Assembly (NCBI GenBank): GCA_030040495.1
Contig: JASHTP010000139.1
Span: forward strand, 1 to 5,157
From: Alphaproteobacteria bacterium
GTDB lineage: Bacteria; Pseudomonadota; Alphaproteobacteria; ATCC43930; CGMCC-115725
Direction: 5' to 3'
DNA: 5,157 nt
Below, piece by piece: positions 1 to 5,157 of the stretch. The first letter of the stretch is position 1; each line of letters starts with the position of its first letter. The notes beneath the pieces were generated by a model, which worked only from the letters and a program-made list of their open reading frames with translations, ran no database searches and was not told the DNA's origin. The position numbers and the translations under genes were made by a program.

Positions 1-1179
1 GGTCTGGTCGAGCGGCGCGCCGGCGGAATCGTCGATCTCGATGCCCCAGCGCCTGAGCTCCGCGGCGACGCGGCGCGCGAGGCCGCGGTCGGGCGTCACC
101 AGCGCGGCGGTGCGGCCCGGATCCTCCAGCGCCTCGCGCAGCAGCAGCGCGATCGCGGTCGCCTCTTCCTGCGGGCCGGCGCAATCGAGCCGCATCAGCC
201 CGGCGAGCGCCGCTTCGTCGATGCCCTCGACCGCCCGCCAGCGATCGCTCTCGCTCGCCGGGCGCAGCGCCTCGCCGACGAGCCGCCGCCGCGCCGCTCT
301 CCCCTTCTCCTCCGGGGAGAGCAGCCCCGGCCAGTCCCGCACCGCCGCCGGCTCGATGTCGAGCCGCTGCAGCAGCCGCGCCAGCAGATGCTGGGGATGG
401 GCGGGATCGGCGAGGATGCCGTCCCAGTCCGCGGCGACGCGCGGGCGGTCGAGCCCCGGCAGCACCACCGCGCCTTGCGGCAGCTGCGCCACCACCGCCA
501 GGAGATCGGCGACCGCGGCGACGCCGCCGGTCAGGCCCGCGGCGATGACGGGATCGGCGGGCGGATTCCGCCGCCAGGCCTCGGCCTGCGCCGCGAGCAC
601 CGCGTTGCGCCGCGCCGCGGGATCGAGGCAACCGATCTCGGCGAGGTGGCGCGGCCAGTGCTCGGTGACGATGGCGAGGAACTGCAGCACCTCCTGCCAA
701 TGCTGCGCGAAGTTCGCCGGCACCAGCTCGGAAAGCCGCGCGAAATCGCCGCCTTCGGTCTGCACCTCGTCGAGGAAGCGCGCGAGCGCGCGCGCCAGCG
801 GCGCCGCCTGGCCCGAGGTCAGCGGGCCGCTGCCGCGGGCGCGGCCCCAGGCGAGCACCAGCCTGGTCAGCAGCAGCTGCCGCTGCAGCTCCGGCACCGA
901 AGGCGGGATCTCGACGCCGCCAAGCGCGTCGCCCTCGCCGGCAAGCAGCATCAGCTCCTCGGCATCGACGTCGCCCACCGGCACCAGCCGCGGCAGCAGC
1001 AGCGCCTTGCCGTCGCTCCGCCGCAGGAAGGCCTCGCCGAGCGCGCGCGCCGCGCGCCGCGTCGGCAGCAGGACGGTGTGCCGCGCCAGCGCCAAGGGAT
1101 CGCCGCCGCTCTGCGCCGTCAATCCGGCGACGAGCGCGTCGAGAAAAGGCAGATCGGGGGCGATGGTAAAGAGCCGCAT
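1..1179 (-). CDS. addB: AddB, subunit of the AddAB double-strand-break repair helicase-nuclease (N-terminal part, 3' end off window)
   Basis: AddB pairs with AddA to resect DNA double-strand breaks before RecA loading, the role RecBCD has in enterics. The 393 codons seen are open without a stop or frameshift from the ATG at 1179 to the left edge. Features typical of alphaproteobacterial AddB are visible: an LLPTRRA motif near residues 37-43, LPRLVPVGDVD at 62-72, LPQGAVVLPGLD at 233-244, and a strongly conserved segment at 359-390 with ALVTPDR, a WGI.IDDSAG motif and PL. This is the helicase-like N-terminal half. The C-terminal nuclease domain with its iron-sulfur cysteines lies outside the window, as the family is about 1000 residues long. 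No classic Walker A is seen at the N-terminus, as expected for this branch of the family. The gene follows the murU-like gene after 11 nt and has only a weak ribosome binding site, so it is probably translated by coupling. addA would be expected next, to the left. Confidence 0.95.
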   Translation of the reverse strand, partial: MRLFTIAPDLPFLDALVAGLTAQSGGDPLALARHTVLLPTRRAARALGEAFLRRSDGKALLLPRLVPVGDVDAEELMLLAGEGDALGGVEIPPSVPELQRQLLLTRLVLAWGRARGSGPLTSGQAAPLARALARFLDEVQTEGGDFARLSELVPANFAQHWQEVLQFLAIVTEHWPRHLAEIGCLDPAARRNAVLAAQAEAWRRNPPADPVIAAGLTGGVAAVADLLAVVAQLPQGAVVLPGLDRPRVAADWDGILADPAHPQHLLARLLQRLDIEPAAVRDWPGLLSPEEKGRAARRRLVGEALRPASESDRWRAVEGIDEAALAGLMRLDCAGPQEEATAIALLLREALEDPGRTAALVTPDRGLARRVAAELRRWGIEIDDSAGAPLDQT

Positions 1180-1185
1180 CCCGTC

Positions 1186-1200
1186 GGAGCCTACCGCTCC
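1186..1200 (-). other. Small hairpin spanning the murU-like stop codon just upstream of addB
   Basis: Positions 1186-1190 and 1196-1200 are perfect complements (5-bp stem), and the 5-nt loop contains the TAG stop of the nucleotidyltransferase gene at 1191-1193. The addB ATG begins 6 nt beyond the stem. Such a structure could modulate re-initiation at addB, but a 5-bp stem in DNA this GC-rich may be chance. Confidence 0.2.
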
Positions 1201-1913
1201 GTGCGATGGACCGCGAGGCGGGCTTCGGCGAGCGCGAGGCCGAGCGGCGTGCCGATATGGTACCACTCGCCGTCGTGGACGATGGCGACGAGCCGGCCAT
1301 TCTCGATGGCGCGGTCGTAGAGCGAGTTGAGCGAGAATTTGCCCGGCATGCAGCCGGCGAAGAGCCGCTTCGACAGCAGCTGCACGCCGGCGAAGAGATG
1401 CGGCGCCACCTCGCGCTCGCGCCGGCGGCGCACGCGGCCCTGGGGATCGACGAAGAAGTCGCCGGGGCCCTCATAGCCCAGCGCCGTCACCGTGCGCTGC
1501 AGCAGCAGCACGGCGTCGTGGCGCGCGGGATCGAAGGCGCGCGCCAGGCGGAGCAGCGCCGAACGCTTGCCGTCGAGCCAGAAGCTGTCGGAATTGACCA
1601 CGTAGAAGGGCTCGCCGAGCAGCGGCAGCGCGTTAAGCACGCCGCCGCCGGTCTCGAGCAGCTCGTCCTCGCGCACCAGCGTGATCGCCGGCGAGCGCCG
1701 CGCCGCGAGATGCTCCGCGACCATCTCGGCCTTGTAATGCGCATTGACCACGACGCGCGCCACGCCGGCGGCTTCGAGCCGATCGATGGCGTGGTCGAGC
1801 AAGGTGCGGCCGGCGAGCGGGATCAGCGGCTTCGGCAGCCGGTCGGTGATCGGCCGCATGCGCAGCCCGAGCCCGGCCGCCAGCACCATGCCGGTCTCGA
1901 GCGCGACGCTCAT
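1191..1913 (-). CDS. murU: MurU-like sugar-1-phosphate nucleotidyltransferase
   Basis: This 240-residue protein has the nucleotidyltransferase fold that joins a sugar-1-phosphate to an NTP. The N-terminal signature is present: LAAGLGLRMRP (11-21) followed by TD and PKPL (23-30). LLETGGG is at 85-91, and NSD at 107-109 supplies a likely metal-binding Asp. The end carries FSLN (193-196), a D-R-A-I-E segment, and HDGEWYHIGTP (213-223). These C-terminal motifs and the short length (no left-handed beta-helix acyltransferase domain) resemble MurU, which makes UDP-MurNAc from MurNAc-1-phosphate in peptidoglycan recycling. The ATG at 1913 is chosen because it overlaps the upstream kinase stop as ATGA and places the signature close to the N-terminus. 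An open frame extends further upstream but only as overlap with the kinase gene. The adjacent AmgK-like kinase supports the MurU reading. A GDP-mannose or dTDP-glucose type pyrophosphorylase activity cannot be excluded from sequence. Confidence 0.88.
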   Translation of the reverse strand: MSVALETGMVLAAGLGLRMRPITDRLPKPLIPLAGRTLLDHAIDRLEAAGVARVVVNAHYKAEMVAEHLAARRSPAITLVREDELLETGGGVLNALPLLGEPFYVVNSDSFWLDGKRSALLRLARAFDPARHDAVLLLQRTVTALGYEGPGDFFVDPQGRVRRRREREVAPHLFAGVQLLSKRLFAGCMPGKFSLNSLYDRAIENGRLVAIVHDGEWYHIGTPLGLALAEARLAVHRTER

Positions 1914-2920
1914 GCCGCCGAGCCCGCGAACGGGACGCGGCGGCGATCGCGCGGAATGTGGCGGTCGAGCCAGCGCGCCATCGGCGCCAGCACGGGATGG
2001 CGCAGATCCTGCTCGACGAGGCGCCAGACGCGCGGGATGTGCCGGAGGTAGATCGGCTTGCCGTCGCGCACCAGGAGCCGGGTGAAGATGCCGATGATCT
2101 TGCAATTGCGCTGCGCGCCGAGCACGGCATAGGAGGCGGCGAAGGCGTCGCGGTCGAGCTCCGGGAAGGCGTCGAGGTAGCGACGCCGCATCGCCGCGGC
2201 GAGCTCCGGCGGCACGTCACGCCGCGCATCCTCGAGCAGCGAGACCAGATCGTAGGTGACGGGACCGATCACCGCATCCTGGAAGTCGAGCAGGCCGCAG
2301 GCGGCGAGGCCGCCGCGGCCCTCGATCAGCATCAGATTGTCGACATGGTAGTCGCGCAGCACCAGGCTCGACGGCACCGCGCGCGCCACCGGCAGAAGAT
2401 CGCGCCAGAGCGCCAGATACTCCTCGCGCAGCGCCGGCTCGGTCGGCGTCCCGGTAATGGCCGGCAGATACCAGTCGACGAGCAGCGCCGCCTCGGCGAG
2501 CAGCCGCTCGTCGTCGTAGGGCGGCACGCCCGACGAGGCGGCGGGATCGAAGGCGCGATGGAGCGCGATCAGGAGATCGACGGCGAGCGCGTAGAGCGGC
2601 GCCTCCTCGGCGCCTTGCGCCAGGAGGCGCGTATAGGTGGCGTCGCCGAAATCCTCGAGCAGCAGCAGCCCCGCCGCCACATCCTCGGCGAGGATCGACG
2701 GCGTGCTGAAGCCCAGCCCCTGCAGCAGCCGGGCGATCGCCAGGAATGGCCGCACATCCTCCTGCGGCGGCGGCGCGTCCATCAGCACGGCGCGCGCTGC
2801 GCCGCGCTCGAGCCGGTCGTAACGGCGGAAGGAGGCGTCGCCGGCGAGCCTCCAGCGTGCCGCGTCGCTCCAGCCGGCGGCGGCGAGGAATCCCTCAATG
2901 AGCGCGATGCGCTCAGCCAT
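1910..2920 (-). CDS. amgK: AmgK-like anomeric sugar kinase of the aminoglycoside phosphotransferase fold
   Basis: This 336-residue protein has the APH/choline-kinase fold. AmgK phosphorylates MurNAc (and GlcNAc) at C1 in the cytoplasm, giving the substrate for MurU. Visible motifs are GDASFRRY at 27-34 (the nucleotide-loop region), LLLLEDFGD at 85-93, the catalytic loop LRDYHVDNLM at 188-197 and the metal-binding GLLDFQDA at 209-216. By alignment to the usual H-G-D-x-H-x-x-N loop, D190 would be the base and N195 and D212 the metal ligands; the usual first His is a Leu here. QRNCKIIGIF near residues 263-272 is also typical of this branch. The ATG at 2920 is preferred over an in-frame TTG at 2926. 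It overlaps the tsaE stop by 8 nt, and the 3' end overlaps the murU-like start as ATGA. Automated annotation often calls this family an aminoglycoside phosphotransferase; the context argues against antibiotic resistance. Confidence 0.87.
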   Translation of the reverse strand: MAERIALIEGFLAAAGWSDAARWRLAGDASFRRYDRLERGAARAVLMDAPPPQEDVRPFLAIARLLQGLGFSTPSILAEDVAAGLLLLEDFGDATYTRLLAQGAEEAPLYALAVDLLIALHRAFDPAASSGVPPYDDERLLAEAALLVDWYLPAITGTPTEPALREEYLALWRDLLPVARAVPSSLVLRDYHVDNLMLIEGRGGLAACGLLDFQDAVIGPVTYDLVSLLEDARRDVPPELAAAMRRRYLDAFPELDRDAFAASYAVLGAQRNCKIIGIFTRLLVRDGKPIYLRHIPRVWRLVEQDLRHPVLAPMARWLDRHIPRDRRRVPFAGSAA

Positions 2921-3392
2921 CGGCAAGCCCGCCGAGCCGCCCGGCCCAGCCCGCCGTCGCCGCGAGCCGCGCCACCCGGACCGAGGGATCGACGCCTTCG
3001 GCGAGCGCCAGCAGCAGATGCTCCGGCGGCAGCAAGGCGCCGAGCCGCTCCGGCCATTCGATGAGGCTGATGCCGTCGCTCCAGGCCTCTTCGATGCCGA
3101 GCTCCCAGGCCTCTTCCGGCGCGGTCAGGCGATAGAGGTCGAAATGCCAGATCGATGGCCGGTCGGGGAAAGGATAGATTTCTACCAGCGTGAAGGTCGG
3201 GCTCGGCACCTCCTCCGTGCCGGTGCCGTAGGCGCGGATGAAGGCGCGGGCGAAGCTGGTCTTGCCGCTGCCCAGCGGGCCGGACAGGCCGATGACATCG
3301 CCCCGGCGCACGCGCCCCGCCAGCCGCGCGGCCAGGCCGGCGGTGGCGGCCTCGTCCGGAAGCTCGACGACCAAGGAGGGAGCGGCACCCAC
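2913..3392 (-). CDS. tsaE: TsaE, ATPase of the tRNA t6A37 threonylcarbamoyladenosine system
   Basis: TsaE (YjeE) is the small P-loop ATPase that works with TsaB and TsaD to place threonylcarbamoyl on A37 of ANN-decoding tRNAs, a near-universal bacterial function. The 159 residues match the usual family length. The Walker A motif GPLGSGKT lies at 38-45, the family signature SPTFTLV at 64-70, HFDLYRL at 83-89 (with the conserved Asp at 85), and IEWPERLG at 111-118 with the conserved Glu and Trp. The start is a GTG at 3392, preceded after 4 nt by AAGGGG (3397-3402), a plausible ribosome binding site; no better start is seen. The stop overlaps the start of the AmgK-like kinase by 8 nt. tsaE is therefore the first of four tightly packed genes, possibly second in the operon after the oxidoreductase. 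Confidence 0.96.
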   Translation of the reverse strand: MGAAPSLVVELPDEAATAGLAARLAGRVRRGDVIGLSGPLGSGKTSFARAFIRAYGTGTEEVPSPTFTLVEIYPFPDRPSIWHFDLYRLTAPEEAWELGIEEAWSDGISLIEWPERLGALLPPEHLLLALAEGVDPSVRVARLAATAGWAGRLGGLADG

Positions 3393-3396
3393 GGCG

Positions 3397-3402
3397 CCCC
3401 TT
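3397..3402 (-). promoter_or_regulatory. Ribosome binding site supporting the tsaE GTG start
   Basis: Read on the minus strand this is AAGGGG, 4 nt before the GTG at 3392. The spacing is short, but it is the only purine-rich Shine-Dalgarno-like run near the start and supports a GTG initiation codon. Confidence 0.5.
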
Positions 3403-3420
3403 GTATCCCGTCCGGGCGAC

Positions 3421-3438
3421 CCGCCGCAACCGCGGCGG
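3421..3438 (-). other. GC-rich hairpin between the oxidoreductase and tsaE genes
   Basis: Positions 3421-3427 and 3432-3438 form a perfect 7-bp GC stem around a 4-nt loop, beginning 4 nt after the oxidoreductase TGA on the minus strand. No T-run follows, so it does not look like a complete intrinsic terminator. It could be a weak attenuator, an RNA-processing or stability element, or chance in this GC-rich DNA. The rest of the 50-nt gap holds the tsaE ribosome binding site and no clear promoter. Confidence 0.3.
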
Positions 3439-3442
3439 CGCG

Positions 3443-4432
3443 TCAGACCGGCTCGACGGTGCCGCTGGCCGCCGAGCGGAAGATCGCCTCCAGCGCGGCG
3501 ATGTTGGCGATCATCTCGGCCGCCGGCACCGGATAGAGCGCGCGCCCTTCCGCCGCATCGGCGAACGCTTCGAGATTGGCGCGGACGGCGGCGGCGGCGG
3601 GATAGTCGCGGCTCTCCGGCTTGCCGCGGCGGCGGCAGCGCGTCAGCACCCAGCCTTCCGGCGCCTCGGGATGCGCCTTGTCGCGCACCTCGACCCAGCC
3701 CTCGTTGCCATAGACCGCGAAGCGCCCGGCAAAGGGCGTCGCCAGGATCGCCGAGAGCAGCAGATTGGCGCCGCTCTTGAAGGTGACCAGCGCGCCCAGC
3801 GTGTCGCCATTGGCGAGGTTGCTGCCGAGCCGGCGCACGCTGGCGAAGGCGCGCTCGGCCGGGCCGAGCAGCCCGACGGCGAGGTCGAGCTGATGGATGC
3901 CGGTGGCGGTCATCGGGCCGGCCGGCGCCTCGCGCTCGCTGAGCCGCCAGTTGGCCGGCGGCAGGCTCAGGAACTTGTCCTGGCTGAAGCTCGCCTCGAT
4001 CTGCAGCACGGTGCCGAGCTCGCCCGAGCGGACGAGGCGCTTCACCTCCAGCATCGGCGGCTCGAAGCGGCGCTCATGGCCGACCGCGAGCACCACGCCC
4101 GCCTCCCGGCAGCGCCGCACCGACGCTTCGACATCGGCGCGCGTCAGCGCCAGCGGCTTCTCGCAGAAGACATGCTTGCCGGCCGCCGCCGCGGCGGCGA
4201 TCTGGCCGGTGTGGAGGCTGTGCGGCGTGCACAGCACGACGCCCTTCACCGCAGGGTCGGCGAGCGCGTCGGCATAGTCGGTCGAGGCGGCGATGCCGCG
4301 CTCGCTCGCCCAGCGCGCCGCCTGGGGATCGGCGTCGACGGCGCGGCGGACGCGCAGCTTGGCGCTTTCCGCCAGCGTGCCGGTAATGATCCGGCCCCAC
4401 CAGCCGAGCCCGATGATCGCGACGTCGAGCAT
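3443..4432 (-). CDS. Gfo/Idh/MocA-family NAD(P)-dependent oxidoreductase, substrate unknown
   Basis: This 329-residue protein, a normal length for the family, is a cytoplasmic dehydrogenase of the kind that oxidises or reduces sugars, inositols or related compounds. The N-terminal Rossmann fold shows GLGWWG at 8-13 and an acidic residue (D33) at the end of the second strand, which suggests NAD(H) rather than NADP(H). The hallmark CEKPLAL lies at 90-96, with the lysine (92) usually in catalysis. GHERRFEP is at 118-125, and TGIHQLD at 177-183 carries the conserved His and Asp of the C-terminal substrate domain. The ATG at 4432 is preferred because GGGGAG sits 6 nt upstream; an ATG at 4438 two codons earlier is possible, and a longer in-frame extension to 4507 reads through the intergenic palindrome and looks non-coding. 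The substrate cannot be assigned. It lies 50 nt upstream of tsaE on the same strand, so co-transcription is plausible. Confidence 0.92.
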   Translation of the reverse strand: MLDVAIIGLGWWGRIITGTLAESAKLRVRRAVDADPQAARWASERGIAASTDYADALADPAVKGVVLCTPHSLHTGQIAAAAAAGKHVFCEKPLALTRADVEASVRRCREAGVVLAVGHERRFEPPMLEVKRLVRSGELGTVLQIEASFSQDKFLSLPPANWRLSEREAPAGPMTATGIHQLDLAVGLLGPAERAFASVRRLGSNLANGDTLGALVTFKSGANLLLSAILATPFAGRFAVYGNEGWVEVRDKAHPEAPEGWVLTRCRRRGKPESRDYPAAAAVRANLEAFADAAEGRALYPVPAAEMIANIAALEAIFRSAASGTVEPV

Positions 4433-4438
4433 GTGCAT

Positions 4439-4444
4439 CTCCCC
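4439..4444 (-). promoter_or_regulatory. Ribosome binding site deciding the oxidoreductase start
   Basis: Read on the minus strand this is GGGGAG, exactly 6 nt before the ATG at 4432 but directly abutting the ATG at 4438. The spacing favours 4432 as the start. Confidence 0.55.
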
Positions 4445-4458
4445 GCTCTTCCACCCCC

Positions 4459-4480
4459 TCTCCGCCCTGAAGGGCGGAGA
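4459..4480. repeat. Palindromic hairpin, possibly an extragenic palindromic (REP-like) element
   Basis: Positions 4459-4467 and 4472-4480 form a perfect 9-bp stem (TCTCCGCCC and its complement) around the loop TGAA. After one mismatch at 4458/4481, two more G-C pairs can form at 4456-4457 with 4482-4483. It lies 27 nt upstream of the oxidoreductase ATG, in its probable 5' leader. The C-rich and G-rich arms with a short loop recall the small palindromes scattered between genes in many alphaproteobacteria. Only one copy is visible, so repeat status is inference. It has no T-run and is poorly placed to terminate either gene. Confidence 0.45.
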
Positions 4481-4552
4481 AGGACTTCGAGCCTTAGCAG
4501 ATCGCAATTGCGCTGCGCCAGTCGCATCGCCATGGTAGCGCCGGTTGCGGGC

Positions 4553-4558
4553 GGGGAG
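4553..4558 (+). promoter_or_regulatory. Ribosome binding site of the ferredoxin-NADP reductase gene
   Basis: GGGGAG lies 5 nt before the ATG at 4564 and supports that start over the in-frame ATG at 4576. Confidence 0.65.
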
Positions 4559-4563
4559 AGGCG

Positions 4564-5157
4564 ATGGCGGGCGAGATGCAGCGGGGCGAGGTGGCGATCA
4601 TCGGCGCCGGGCCGGTGGGGCTTTTCGCGATCTTCGAGTGCGGCATGCTGAAGCTCGGCTGCCACGTCGTCGACGCGCTCGACGTGCTGGGCGGGCAATG
4701 CGCCGCGCTCTATCCGGAGAAGCCGATCTACGACATCCCCGGCCATCCCGTGATCGACGCCGCGTCGCTCATCGACCGGCTCGCCGAGCAGGCGTCGCCC
4801 TTCCACCCGCATTATCACCTGGCGCAGCAGGTAGAGCGGCTGGCGCCGCTGCCGCAAGGCGGCTTCCGTCTCGAGACCTCGCTCGGCACCGCGATCGAGG
4901 CGCGCGCGGTGATCATCGCCGCCGGCGTCGGCGCCTTCGGACCGAACCGGCCGCCGCTCAACGGCATCGAGGCGTTCGAGGGCAAGAGCGTCTTCTACCT
5001 GGTGCGGCGGCGCGAGGATTTCCGCGGCAAGCGCGTCGTCATCGCCGGCGGCGGCGACAGCGCGGTCGATTGGGCGATCTCGCTCGCCGAGGTCGCCGAC
5101 AAGATCATGGTGGTGCATCGCCGGCCGAAATTCCGCGCCGCACCGGAATCGGCGGCG
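4564..5157 (+). CDS. Thioredoxin-reductase-like ferredoxin/flavodoxin-NADP(+) reductase (N-terminal part, 3' end off window)
   Basis: This FAD enzyme moves electrons between NADPH and ferredoxin or flavodoxin. The visible 198 residues are a little over half of a family that is usually about 330-360 long. The FAD-binding GAGPVG is at 14-19, GGQC at 43-46, and LYPEKPIYDIPGHP at 49-62, a signature of this reductase type. IIAAGVGAFGP (117-127) closes the first FAD segment. The NADPH domain begins with VVIAGGGDSAVDWA at 158-171, with VHRR at 184-187 fitting binding of the NADP 2'-phosphate, then KFRAAPES at 189-196. Where true thioredoxin reductases carry the redox CxxC, just before the NADPH motif, this protein has FYLVRRRED (144-152) with no cysteine, so it should not be a thioredoxin reductase. 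The ATG at 4564 is supported by GGGGAG 5 nt upstream. It is transcribed away from the tsaE block and is probably a separate unit. Confidence 0.93.
   Translation, partial: MAGEMQRGEVAIIGAGPVGLFAIFECGMLKLGCHVVDALDVLGGQCAALYPEKPIYDIPGHPVIDAASLIDRLAEQASPFHPHYHLAQQVERLAPLPQGGFRLETSLGTAIEARAVIIAAGVGAFGPNRPPLNGIEAFEGKSVFYLVRRREDFRGKRVVIAGGGDSAVDWAISLAEVADKIMVVHRRPKFRAAPESAA

Larger units (their letters stand above)
4433..4563. promoter_or_regulatory. Divergent intergenic region expected to hold promoters for both flanking genes
   Basis: This is the only spacer in the window between divergently transcribed genes, so promoters for the minus-strand oxidoreductase (and perhaps the whole tsaE-addB block) and for the plus-strand reductase should lie here. 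I see no convincing sigma-70 boxes. The best plus-strand candidate pairs TTGCGC at 4508-4513 with CATGGT at 4531-4536 after 17 nt, each matching only three of six consensus bases. The spacer also has a palindromic hairpin at 4459-4480 and a perfect 10-nt palindrome, CGCAATTGCG, at 4503-4512 that could be an operator or chance. Confidence 0.4.

Noticed and set aside
501..660. Runs of CGCCG/GCGCG motifs in this and many other stretches, resembling tandem repeats
   Set aside because: They follow the codon use of Ala/Arg/Leu-rich proteins in a high-GC genome and have no fixed unit or spacing.
41..1330. Long plus-strand open frame opposite addB (429 codons)
   Set aside because: Its translation is low-complexity Ser/Arg/Ala-rich and has no recognisable domain, while the opposite strand encodes a clear AddB. 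It is the usual antisense shadow in GC-rich DNA.
1914..2105. N-terminal extension of the nucleotidyltransferase upstream of 1913
   Set aside because: It lies wholly within the kinase gene, reads as Arg/Ala/Pro-rich filler, and would move the nucleotide-binding signature far from the N-terminus.
1958..3064. Plus-strand open frame of 368 codons opposite the kinase and tsaE
   Set aside because: It is rich in Arg, Gln and Ala with no motif, and both minus-strand genes beneath it are strongly supported.
4504..4518. A 15-nt stretch (GCAATTGCGCTGCGC) shared with 2102-2116 inside the kinase gene
   Set aside because: The match does not extend in either direction, and in the kinase it encodes part of a conserved QRNC segment. 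Chance is the simplest explanation in GC-biased DNA.
3401..4651. Long plus-strand open frame opposite the oxidoreductase and running into the reductase start (416 codons)
   Set aside because: The product is an Arg/Ala/Gly-rich mirror of the oxidoreductase gene, and it overlaps two well-supported genes and the intergenic hairpin.
4246..5118. Minus-strand open frame of 290 codons across the reductase gene and the intergenic region
   Set aside because: It is antisense to the FAD and NADPH motifs of the reductase and shows no domain of its own.
1..5157. Search for CRISPR arrays, tRNAs, insertion sequences, defence or toxin-antitoxin genes
   Set aside because: No direct-repeat/spacer pattern, tRNA cloverleaf, transposase motif or terminal inverted repeat was seen. 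Nearly all of the DNA is accounted for by six core-type genes.

Overview
The window is a GC-rich (roughly 70% by eye), gene-dense piece of bacterial chromosome that looks like core genome of an alphaproteobacterium. The strongest reasons are an AddB of the alphaproteobacterial type, the gene order tsaE / amgK-like kinase / murU-like nucleotidyltransferase / addB, which is a familiar alphaproteobacterial arrangement, and a thioredoxin-reductase-like ferredoxin-NADP reductase. I cannot name a genus. No mobile element, CRISPR array, tRNA or rRNA was seen.

Layout: five genes lie on the minus strand and are read from right to left. They are a Gfo/Idh/MocA-family oxidoreductase (3443-4432), tsaE (2913-3392), an AmgK-like sugar kinase (1910-2920), a MurU-like nucleotidyltransferase (1191-1913) and the first 393 codons of addB (1-1179, running off the left edge). 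From tsaE to addB the genes overlap or nearly touch: an 8-nt overlap, then a 4-nt ATGA overlap, then an 11-nt gap. They are almost certainly one transcript. The oxidoreductase is separated from tsaE by 50 nt holding a small hairpin, so its membership of that operon is likely but unproven. A 131-nt divergent intergenic region (4433-4563) with a 22-nt palindromic hairpin separates this block from a plus-strand ferredoxin-NADP reductase gene (4564 to the right edge, cut off after 198 codons).

How the genes may work together: TsaE belongs to the tRNA t6A37 modification machinery. The kinase and nucleotidyltransferase together match the AmgK/MurU route that turns recovered N-acetylmuramic acid into UDP-MurNAc for peptidoglycan recycling. 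AddB is half of the AddAB helicase-nuclease that processes DNA double-strand breaks. The operon therefore mixes housekeeping functions rather than forming one pathway. The oxidoreductase has an unknown sugar-like substrate. The reductase is a separate redox gene. I found no convincing undescribed system. The points most worth checking are the palindrome upstream of the oxidoreductase, the actual substrates of the kinase/nucleotidyltransferase pair, and whether the oxidoreductase belongs functionally with them.
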